Shown: in pieces, positions 42,827-49,230 of the stretch | Layout of the letters: every line of letters begins with the position of its first letter | Position numbering within the stretch: the first letter of the stretch is position 1 | DNA from: an uncultured Eubacteriales bacterium | GTDB taxonomy: Bacteria; Bacillota; Clostridia; Christensenellales; Christensenellaceae | Length of the DNA: 49,230 bases | Direction of reading: 5' to 3' | Assembly: GCA_900545085.1 (NCBI GenBank) | Contig: UQXU01000005.1 | Span: 1 to 49,230 of the forward strand | The notes under the pieces: generated by a model | The model's input: only the letters and a program-made list of their open reading frames with translations | Told to the model about the DNA's origin: nothing | The model's database searches: none | Position numbers and translations under genes: made by a program

Positions 42827-45129
42827 AGATAATAGTGGCGAAGAATGCGGGCTTTTGCTTCGGGGTTAAGCGCGCGGTCAGCAGTACGCTCGAGCTGGCG
42901 AGGCAGAAAAAGAAACCCTACACGCTCGGAGAGCTTATACACAACAAGAACGTGACGTCTTATCTTGAAAAAAACGGCGTTTGCAGCGCGGAGGATATAG
43001 ACGACGTGCCTCTCTCGGGTACGGTAGTGATAAGGTCGCACGGAACGACTCCGGAATGCTGCGAAAAGCTCAAAACGCAGAATCGGGAATATTGCGATAT
43101 GACATGTCCGTTTGTATCCAGAGTGCATAAAAAAGTGTTTGACGCACGGGGAAAATACGGCATAACGCTCATAGCCGGCGACAGCGGTCATCCTGAAGTT
43201 ATAGCTACTAAGGGCTGGGCCGGTGAGAACAGCATGGTGCTCTCAGGGGCGGACGATGCGCAAAATATACCTAAGGCGGAAAGCGCGCTGCTGGTGGCGC
43301 AGACAACGATAACGCGGTCGCTTCTGGACGAGATATACACTGCTGTGAAAGAACGCATACCGCAGGTCGAGCTTTTTGACAGCATATGCGAGACTACATA
43401 TGCCAGACAGAGCGAAGCGAGAGAGCTGGCGGAAAAAGCTGATGCGATGATAGTCATAGGTGACAAAAACAGTTCAAATACAAGAAAACTATATGAGATT
43501 TCGAAAAAAATCTGTAAACAGACTCAATATGTTGAGCAGGCGTCGCAATTAGCTATTGAAATGTTGCAAAAGTGTGATATAATAGGTATTGTTGCCGGTG
43601 CTTCAACACCGGATTGGATAATTTGGGAGGTAAAGACACGAATGAGCGAACTCGAAAATGTGCAGGTTGCTGAAGAAGTAACCGAAGCGGCTCAGCCCGA
43701 GGTGGCGGCTGAGGAGGCGGCGCAGGCTGCAACCGAAACCACCGAAAAACCAGAGGAGGCTACTGCTACTGCAACGGATGCACCGGCAGATGATGCTGCT
43801 GCGGCGGCAGAGGCTGCGACTGAACCCGCCGACGAAAGCGAAGACTTTCTTGCGGAGCTGGAGAAGACCTTTGTAAGAATCAGAAGAGGCCAGTTCGTAA
43901 AAGGCGTAGTGGTTCAGGTATCGGACGACGAGGTTTGTGTAAACATTGGCTACAAGTCCGACGGTATCCTTCGTAAGGAGGATCTCACAGCGGACGGCAA
44001 TGTTTCTCCCGCTGAGATGTTTAAGACAGGCGATGAGGTTGAGGCTGAAGTCGTTGCGCTGAACGACGGCGAAGGCAATGTTCGTCTTTCCAGAAGAAAG
44101 ATCGAAAGCCAGATGAAGTGGAAGGCGCTGCTTGAGAACCTCGACGAGGAGCAGGTTTTCCAGGTAAAAGTACAGAAGGTTATAAAAGGCGGCGTGCTTA
44201 CTAAGCTCGAAGGCTATGACGCATTCATACCCGCTTCTCAGCTTTCTCTCAAGTATGTGGAAGATCTTAGCGTTTTCGTAGGTCAGACACTGGACGTGAA
44301 GATTATAGACACAGACAAGCGTCAGAAGCGCTTTGTACTTTCTCACAAAGAAGTGCTGAAAAAGCAGGCTGAGGAGCGCGAGAAGGAGATTTTTGAATCC
44401 TTCGAGAAGGGCGCGGTTATCAAAGGCACGGTTAAACGTCTCACAGATTTCGGCGCGTTTGTAGATGTAGGCGGCGTAGACGGTCTGCTGCATATTACAG
44501 ATATAAGCTGGGTACGCATCAAGCACCCGCGCGACGTTCTCTCTGAGAATCAGGAGATCGAAGTTAAGATTCTGAACGTAGACCCCGAGAAGAAGAAAAT
44601 TTCCCTCGGTTATAAGCAGCTCCAGCCCAAGCCCTGGGATCTGGCGGCTGAGAAGTATATCGTAGGGGAAGAGGTAACGGGCAAGGTAGTACGCATCGCT
44701 CCGTTTGGCGCATTCGTAGAGCTCGAGCCTTCTATCGACGGTCTGGTTCACATATCTCAGGTTGCTAACCGCAGAATTGAAAAGGTTGAGGATGTTCTCA
44801 GCCTCGGTCAGGAAATTACGGCTAAGATTCTCGAAGTCAATCCCGAGAAAAAGCGTATAAGTCTTTCCATACGTGCTCTGCTCGCACCCGAGCCGAAGCA
44901 GGAGAGAGAGTACGCTCCCAGAGAGAGAAGCGAGAGATTCGAACGCGCTGAGAGAAGCGAGCGTTCTGACAGACCGAGAAACGACTATAACCGTCGCGAT
45001 CGCGATCAGGGCGAGCGCAGAGAGTACAGACGTGAGCGCGAAGAGCGCATCAGCTATGTACTGCCTCCCGAGGAGAAGGCTACAACATCTCTGGCTGACC
45101 TGTTCAAGGACGTCAAGTTTGACGATTAA
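42823..45129 (+). CDS. ispH: Fusion of IspH (HMBPP reductase) and ribosomal protein S1-like domains
   Basis: 768 aa. Residues 1 to about 275 are IspH, the 4Fe-4S enzyme making IPP and DMAPP; cluster cysteines are Cys12 (AGFCFGVKRAV) and those in DMTCPFVSRV and DSICETTYAR, and HPEV and GASTPDWII are active-site segments. An Ala/Glu-rich linker (about 285-345) leads to four S1 RNA-binding domains beginning near residues 355, 447, 530 and 615 (for example KRLTDFGAFVDVGGVDGLLH). The last about 75 residues are rich in Arg, Glu and Ser with RSERFERAERSER-type repeats, then a hydrophobic C-end. The fusion is known from Clostridia. Followed by a terminator. Confidence 0.96.
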   Translation: MKIIVAKNAGFCFGVKRAVSSTLELARQKKKPYTLGELIHNKNVTSYLEKNGVCSAEDIDDVPLSGTVVIRSHGTTPECCEKLKTQNREYCDMTCPFVSRVHKKVFDARGKYGITLIAGDSGHPEVIATKGWAGENSMVLSGADDAQNIPKAESALLVAQTTITRSLLDEIYTAVKERIPQVELFDSICETTYARQSEARELAEKADAMIVIGDKNSSNTRKLYEISKKICKQTQYVEQASQLAIEMLQKCDIIGIVAGASTPDWIIWEVKTRMSELENVQVAEEVTEAAQPEVAAEEAAQAATETTEKPEEATATATDAPADDAAAAAEAATEPADESEDFLAELEKTFVRIRRGQFVKGVVVQVSDDEVCVNIGYKSDGILRKEDLTADGNVSPAEMFKTGDEVEAEVVALNDGEGNVRLSRRKIESQMKWKALLENLDEEQVFQVKVQKVIKGGVLTKLEGYDAFIPASQLSLKYVEDLSVFVGQTLDVKIIDTDKRQKRFVLSHKEVLKKQAEEREKEIFESFEKGAVIKGTVKRLTDFGAFVDVGGVDGLLHITDISWVRIKHPRDVLSENQEIEVKILNVDPEKKKISLGYKQLQPKPWDLAAEKYIVGEEVTGKVVRIAPFGAFVELEPSIDGLVHISQVANRRIEKVEDVLSLGQEITAKILEVNPEKKRISLSIRALLAPEPKQEREYAPRERSERFERAERSERSDRPRNDYNRRDRDQGERREYRREREERISYVLPPEEKATTSLADLFKDVKFDD

Positions 45130-45146
45130 TTTTATTGATAAACTCA

Positions 45147-45178
45147 AGACGGCAGGGCTTTGCTCTGTCGTCTTTTTT
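45147..45178 (+). terminator. Intrinsic terminator after ispH-rpsA
   Basis: AGACGGCAGGGC/GCTCTGTCGTCT stem (two G-U pairs), 3-nt loop, followed by TTTTTT. Confidence 0.85.
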
Positions 45179-45225
45179 ATAGTAAAGATAGCAAAACATA
45201 TCTGAATCATTTTGGAGGAACGGAT

Positions 45226-46185
45226 ATGAAACGCCTGTTGTATATTATACCTTGTATATTGCTGCTGCTCAGCTGCTGTGCCTCACCTGCGCAATCGCAG
45301 GCTAATGAGGACGATGACGCAGCTCCGCAGCTCATAGGGCTGAGCCTGGGTGCGGACGGCGCATTCGCAGAGAGTTTTGCCAAAGAGGCGGAAGCTGTCG
45401 CTTCTGCGTCAGGGTATGAGCTAAAAGTTGAAAGCTGTACGAATGCGTCTGAGCAAAGTGCGGATATAGAAGATATGCTCAAAAACGGAATAAGCGCTTT
45501 GATAGTCTATCCGAGCAGTCAGGATGGGCTTAGCTATGCTTTGGACGAGTGTGATCTCGCCGGAGTAGGCGTGGTTAATGTGATGCTTCCGGCGGGCGGA
45601 GTCGCCAAATCGCTGATTTGTCCCGACTATTCTGCGATAGGAGAGCAGGCGGCGAACTTGGCAAAGCAGGCGATGACAGACAGAGGCTTCGAAAATGCGG
45701 ACACATATTTACTTAAAGAAGAGCCGGATAGCTTCACCATGCAGCTGATTCAAGACGGATTTGTTAAGCAGGCGGCGAACCATGACGGCGTTTCTGCGAT
45801 AGATGCGGTTCATTTTTCGTCAGAAATTAACGGGCTGGACGGAATAAATGCGGATTCGTTAGCAGAAGCTGACGTCTTGTTAGCCTGCAATACGGAGCTT
45901 GCGGCAGCGGCTGCGGATAGGATAACAGACGATCATCCCGCGGTGATAGCTGTTTCAGGAGATATGGATATCATAGCTCGGATACAGTCCGGCGACATAT
46001 ATGCAGCAATTTACTGCGACCCGGCGGAGCTGGCGCAAAAGGCCGTGAGCGATGCTCTCGCTCTCGCGCAGGACCCGAATGCGGATGTCGCAGAGTATAC
46101 AGAGTTGTCCACGGATATTGCAAATGAGCTGAATATAAGTGAAATTTTATCACAAAGCACAGATTATGCAAAAATAGTAAAATGA
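45226..46185 (+). CDS. Orphan solute-binding lipoprotein (LacI-type periplasmic-binding fold)
   Basis: 319 aa. A lipoprotein signal peptide MKRLLYIIPCILLLLSCC with lipobox LLSC, then a Peripla_BP_4-like two-lobe fold: PQLIGLSLGADGAFAESFAK, NGISALIVYPSSQDGLSYAL, GIGEQAAN-type hinge and a C-terminal DGINADSLAEADVLLACNTELA. Resembles sugar-binding proteins of the RbsB type. The start was set at ATG 45226 after TTGGAGGA. No permease or ATPase gene is near, so it may serve a distant ABC transporter or a two-component sensor. Confidence 0.8.
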   Translation: MKRLLYIIPCILLLLSCCASPAQSQANEDDDAAPQLIGLSLGADGAFAESFAKEAEAVASASGYELKVESCTNASEQSADIEDMLKNGISALIVYPSSQDGLSYALDECDLAGVGVVNVMLPAGGVAKSLICPDYSAIGEQAANLAKQAMTDRGFENADTYLLKEEPDSFTMQLIQDGFVKQAANHDGVSAIDAVHFSSEINGLDGINADSLAEADVLLACNTELAAAAADRITDDHPAVIAVSGDMDIIARIQSGDIYAAIYCDPAELAQKAVSDALALAQDPNADVAEYTELSTDIANELNISEILSQSTDYAKIVK

Positions 46186-46313
46186 TAAATTATTAGGATA
46201 TTCAAAAAATAACATCATTAGAAAATATTAGTATAAAATAACATATATTACAATATTTTTACATTCGGAACGGTTTTTCTAGTAAAAATTATCGTTTTAG
46301 CATAAAAAAGCTA

Positions 46314-46342
46314 TTGTAATTTACACAGGAATTATCTATAAT
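46314..46342 (+). promoter_or_regulatory. Predicted sigma-A promoter of nfnAB
   Basis: TTGTAA at 46314-46319, 17-bp spacer, TATAAT at 46337-46342; predicted start near 46349. The 130 bp upstream is nearly pure A/T, with an imperfect AAAATATT/AATATTTT pair (46219-46258) that may end the lipoprotein transcript. Confidence 0.8.
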
Positions 46343-46400
46343 AATACGTGTTTGGAGATATTGAAATAATTACAAGTTCATATGGAAGGGGATATTTTAC

Positions 46401-47252
46401 ATGTATCGTATTGTAGAAAAGAGAGTCCTGAATCCGCAGGTCACTCTTATGAAAATCGACGCTCCGGCTATCGCAAAAAAAGCGCAGCCCGGTCAGTTTA
46501 TCATACTGCGCGTGGATGAACACGGAGAGCGCATTCCGCTGACTATTTCCGGTTATGACCGCGAAGAAGGCACAGTAACTATTATATTCCAGATAGTCGG
46601 AAAGACGACGTCTGTGCTCAACGAGATGGAGCAGGGTCAGTCTATCAGCGACTTTGTAGGTCCTCTCGGCGTGCCGACCCACTCGGACGACAGCGTAAAG
46701 CGCGTAGCGGTTATCGGCGGCGGCCTGGGCACGGCTATTGCATATCCTCAGGCAAAGCACCTTTTCGAGCAGGGTAAGCATGTAGATTCTATAGTCGGTT
46801 TTAAAAACAAAGACCTCATCATCCTCGAGGATGAGATGCGTGCATGTTCTACAGAACTGATAGTAGGTACGGACGACGGCTCCAATGGTACGAAGGGCTT
46901 CGTAACAGATCTGCTCAAGGAGAGAATCGAATCGGGAATTAAATACGATCTCGTAATCGCCATTGGTCCGCTCGTAATGATGAAGTTTGTATGCCAGCTT
47001 ACAGAAAAATACGGCATTAAGACAATCGTCAGCATGAACCCCATTATGATAGACGGCACCGGCATGTGCGGCTGCTGCAGATTGACAGTGGGCGGCGAGA
47101 CAAAGTTTGCATGTGTTGACGGCCCTGACTTCGACGGTCATCTCGTAGATTTCGACGAGGCTATCCGCCGTTCTCAGACGTACAAGCCCATGGAGCAGGA
47201 GAGCCTGGAGCAGCATAAGTGCAGATTGACAGGCACGGTAAGATCGAAGTAA
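46401..47252 (+). CDS. nfnA: NADH-dependent reduced ferredoxin:NADP+ oxidoreductase subunit A (NfnA)
   Basis: 283 aa FAD/NAD-binding subunit (also annotated sulfide dehydrogenase-like). It has a flavin domain (PLTISGYDREEGTVTIIF), an NAD-binding domain (VAVIGGGLGTAIAYPQAKHL) and a 2Fe-2S motif (GTGMCGCCRLTVGG then FACVDGPDF). With NfnB it couples NADH and reduced ferredoxin oxidation to NADP+ reduction by flavin-based bifurcation, using ferredoxin made by NifJ. Strong promoter and AAGGGG site upstream; nfnB begins 13 bp later. Confidence 0.92.
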   Translation: MYRIVEKRVLNPQVTLMKIDAPAIAKKAQPGQFIILRVDEHGERIPLTISGYDREEGTVTIIFQIVGKTTSVLNEMEQGQSISDFVGPLGVPTHSDDSVKRVAVIGGGLGTAIAYPQAKHLFEQGKHVDSIVGFKNKDLIILEDEMRACSTELIVGTDDGSNGTKGFVTDLLKERIESGIKYDLVIAIGPLVMMKFVCQLTEKYGIKTIVSMNPIMIDGTGMCGCCRLTVGGETKFACVDGPDFDGHLVDFDEAIRRSQTYKPMEQESLEQHKCRLTGTVRSK

Positions 47253-47265
47253 GGGGGTTATCACA

Positions 47266-48663
47266 ATGGCTGTAAAGAGAAATATGTGCTTAGAGAAAGT
47301 AGCAATGCCCGAGCGCGACCCCAAGGAGCGCGCTACCAACTTTGAAGAAGTTGCAATGGGTTATACCGCTGAGATGGCTTTGGAAGAGGCGCAGCGCTGC
47401 TTGCAGTGCAAGAATGCGCCCTGCGTATCAGGATGCCCTGTAAACGTAAAGATACCTGATTTCATCGGTTTGGTTCAGGAAGGCAAGTTCATCGAAGCAT
47501 ACGATAAAATTAAAGAGACAAACGGTCTGCCCGCGATATGCGGCCGCGTGTGCCCGCAGGAGTCTCAGTGCGAAGGTAAATGCGTCCGCGGCAAGAAGGG
47601 AATGCCCGTAGGTATCGGCCGTTTGGAGCGCTTCTGTGCTGACAATGCTATGAAGGAAGGCTATAAGAACGTACCTCAGATTACGAAGAAGGGCAAAAAG
47701 GTTGCTGTAGTAGGCTCCGGCCCCGCAGGTCTTTCCTGCTCCTCCGACCTCGCTAAGGCAGGCTATGATGTAACGATTTTCGAGGCGTTTCATGTAACAG
47801 GCGGCGTTCTTCAGTATGGAATACCGCAGTTCCGTCTGCCCAAAGAGCTGGTTAACGCAGAGGTAGAAGGTCTGCGCGAGATGGGCGTAGAAATTAAGAA
47901 CAACATGGTTATCGGTAAAGTAGATACTCTCGACGAGCTGTTCGAACAGGGCTATGAAGCTGTATTCGTAGGCTCGGGCGCAGGTCTCCCGGTGTTCATG
48001 CATATCCCCGGTGAGAATCTGAACGGCGTGTATTCCGCAAACGAGTATCTGACACGTATAAACCTCATGAAGGCGTATAAATTCCCCGAATATGATACTC
48101 CCATGATTAAATACAAGAACGTAGCTATCATCGGCGGCGGCAACGTAGCCATGGACGCGGCTCGCTGCGCTAAGCGTATGGGCGCTGAGAATGTATATAT
48201 CGTATACAGAAGAGGCGAAGAAGAAATGCCCGCTCGTCTCGAAGAAGTACATCATGCTAAAGAAGAGGGTATCGAATTCCATCTGCTGACAGCTCCGCTC
48301 GAGATAATCGGCGACGAAAAGGGCTGGGTAAAGGGAATGAAAAATATCAAGATGGAACTGGGCGAGCCGGATGAATCCGGCAGACGCCGTCCCGTACAGA
48401 TACCGGGCAGTGAGTACATCATGGATGTAGACGCGGTTGTAGTATCCGTAGGTACAACTCCCAACCCGCTTATCAAGAGCACAACTCCCGATCTTGAGAC
48501 AAACCGCAAGGGCTGCATCGTTGCAGATGAGCACGGCGCATCTTCCAAGAAGGGCGTATATGCAGGCGGCGACGCTGTCACGGGCGCTGCGACTGTTATT
48601 CTGGCTATGGGCGCGGGCAAGGAAGCCGCTGCGGCTATAGATAAATATCTCTCTGAGAAATAA
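47266..48663 (+). CDS. nfnB: NfnB / GltD-like NADPH-dependent oxidoreductase subunit
   Basis: 465 aa. Two N-terminal 4Fe-4S sites (CLQCKNAPCVSGCPVNVKIP and CGRVCPQESQCEGKCV), FAD motif VVGSGPAGLSCSSDL, and NADPH motif IIGGGNVAMDAARCAKRMG. Same fold as glutamate synthase small subunit, so often annotated gltA. Being next to nfnA decides for NfnB. Terminator follows. Confidence 0.92.
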   Translation: MAVKRNMCLEKVAMPERDPKERATNFEEVAMGYTAEMALEEAQRCLQCKNAPCVSGCPVNVKIPDFIGLVQEGKFIEAYDKIKETNGLPAICGRVCPQESQCEGKCVRGKKGMPVGIGRLERFCADNAMKEGYKNVPQITKKGKKVAVVGSGPAGLSCSSDLAKAGYDVTIFEAFHVTGGVLQYGIPQFRLPKELVNAEVEGLREMGVEIKNNMVIGKVDTLDELFEQGYEAVFVGSGAGLPVFMHIPGENLNGVYSANEYLTRINLMKAYKFPEYDTPMIKYKNVAIIGGGNVAMDAARCAKRMGAENVYIVYRRGEEEMPARLEEVHHAKEEGIEFHLLTAPLEIIGDEKGWVKGMKNIKMELGEPDESGRRRPVQIPGSEYIMDVDAVVVSVGTTPNPLIKSTTPDLETNRKGCIVADEHGASSKKGVYAGGDAVTGAATVILAMGAGKEAAAAIDKYLSEK

Positions 48664-48689
48664 GATTGCAGCATAGGATTTTAATTTAG

Positions 48690-48718
48690 GCGGTCTGCTG
48701 AAAAGCAGATCGCTTTTG
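48690..48718 (+). terminator. Intrinsic terminator of nfnAB
   Basis: GCGGTCTGCT/AGCAGATCGC stem (one G-U pair), GAAA loop, followed by TTTTGTTT. Confidence 0.9.
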
Positions 48719-48767
48719 TTTCACGCATATAACATGGAGATGCATAGTATATATCGGAGGTGAAAGT

Positions 48768-48944
48768 ATGGCGCTTTGCGGAATATCTGTTCAGACGGCT
48801 ATATTGGCTAATGTCATAGCAAAAGATATGACGGACGATGAGCTTGAAATGGCGGCGGCTGTTTTTACTCAGCTGGGAGACACTTTGACAACAATAGGTT
48901 TAGAGAGGGCCTGCTGTAAAAACGACCGGAACGATTCACAATAG
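48768..48944 (+). CDS. Small Cys-containing protein, DUF6774-like
   Basis: 58 aa. MALCGISVQTAILANVIAKD is a hydrophobic start with one Cys; TDDELEMAAAVFTQLGDTLT (about 22-41) is a helix-turn-helix-like acidic core; ERACCKN near the C-terminus has a Cys pair. DDELxxxAAxFTQLGDTL recalls a small family from Clostridia (I believe DUF6774). Function unknown. GGAGGTGAAAGT is a good ribosome-binding site. A terminator overlaps its stop codon. Confidence 0.75.
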   Translation: MALCGISVQTAILANVIAKDMTDDELEMAAAVFTQLGDTLTTIGLERACCKNDRNDSQ

Positions 48945-48962
48945 GATATTGTACGTTTTTTT
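48938..48962 (+). terminator. Weak intrinsic terminator overlapping the small gene's stop
   Basis: ACAATA/TATTGT stem with GGA loop, then ACG and seven T. A/T-rich stem, so weaker than the others here. Confidence 0.5.
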
Positions 48963-49099
48963 AAGATGGAAGAGCGGGAAATAAAACGGCGCCCGCCAAG
49001 CTCGGGAGAATAGAGGGTTTTATTTTAATAGTGATTTAAAGATACTAAAAGTGAGCTACAATATAGCGGGAACTGTTTTTTAAAATTATAATATGGCTG

Positions 49100-49128
49100 T
49101 TGCATTTGAGTTTCATTGCCTGTATAAT
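49100..49128 (+). promoter_or_regulatory. Predicted promoter of the terminal methylase gene
   Basis: TTGCAT at 49100-49105, 17-bp spacer, TATAAT at 49123-49128; predicted start near 49135. Confidence 0.65.
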
Positions 49129-49171
49129 AAAAAATATATAATTACGTGTAGAGAAAGGGGCGATTAGAATA

Positions 49172-49230
49172 ATGAAGAAAAATAAATTGGTTGCCCCGGT
49201 GTTAAAATGGGTAGGTGGTAAACGACAACT
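49172..49230 (+). CDS. DNA adenine methylase, Dam/DpnM type (3' end outside window)
   Basis: Only 19 codons are visible: MKKNKLVAPVLKWVGGKRQL. PxLKWVGGKRQL is the SAM-binding motif I of the D12-class N6-adenine methyltransferases (Dam, M.DpnII), so identification is good despite the truncation. GAAAGGGG about 12 bp upstream is a loosely spaced ribosome-binding site. DpnII-like systems place such a methylase before a second methylase or an endonuclease, which would lie beyond the window. Confidence 0.8.
   Translation, partial: MKKNKLVAPVLKWVGGKRQ

Noticed and set aside
43603..45210. 535-codon minus-strand frame opposite ispH-rpsA, and a 577-codon one opposite htpG (29421-31154)
   Set aside because: Both are shadows of well identified genes and lack any motif or start signal.

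Overview
The window looks like chromosomal DNA of an anaerobic, endospore-forming member of the Bacillota, most likely a gut-type Clostridia species. The evidence is a spoIIIA operon, a pyruvate:ferredoxin oxidoreductase, an NfnAB-type bifurcating transhydrogenase, an IspH-ribosomal protein S1 fusion (typical of Clostridia), a CIRCE element, and a Gram-positive sortase/pilus locus. No rRNA, tRNA, CRISPR array or insertion sequence was seen. I cannot name the species.

Left core (1-17.4 kb): rpoD (its start codon is cut by the window edge), a PIG-V-like membrane glycosyltransferase, a Nif3-family gene, a coiled-coil zinc-ribbon protein and RNase P RNA; then trkA-trkH potassium uptake and an ADP-ribosylglycohydrolase. 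On the minus strand lie nifJ, with its own promoter and a structured leader, and hisC. A SpoVB-type flippase and a YabN/MazG fusion follow on the plus strand.

Accessory island (17.4-28.1 kb): a single tyrosine recombinase is followed by a 320-bp segment bounded by 16-bp inverted repeats (15/16 identical). Inside is a strong sigma-A promoter (TTGACA, 17 bp, extended TACAAT) that in this assembly points away from the downstream genes, towards the recombinase, and runs into an intrinsic terminator. Inverting the segment would aim this promoter at the next operon: a coiled-coil protein, signal peptidase I, a 1211-aa CHAP adhesin ending in LPQTG, an LPSTG major pilin, a class C sortase, a LAQTG minor pilin and a second sortase. 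The most economical reading is a phase-variable pilus locus captured in the OFF state. Codon choice in the island (ATC/ATT rather than ATA for isoleucine) differs from most neighbouring core genes.

Right core (28.1-49.2 kb): an SLC13-like permease and a CIRCE-controlled htpG; on the minus strand a second cytidylate-kinase-family gene, preceded by a terminator-like leader, and the spoIIIA operon. That operon lacks spoIIIAF at its usual place; a 57-aa protein resembling only the SpoIIIAF membrane segment lies after spoIIIAH. Then come asp23-amaP-DUF2273, nusB, a Kae1-like paralogue, folD, a prenyl synthase, cmk, plsC and the ispH-rpsA fusion, an orphan solute-binding lipoprotein, nfnAB, a small conserved-looking protein, and the first codons of a Dam-type DNA methylase cut by the window end.
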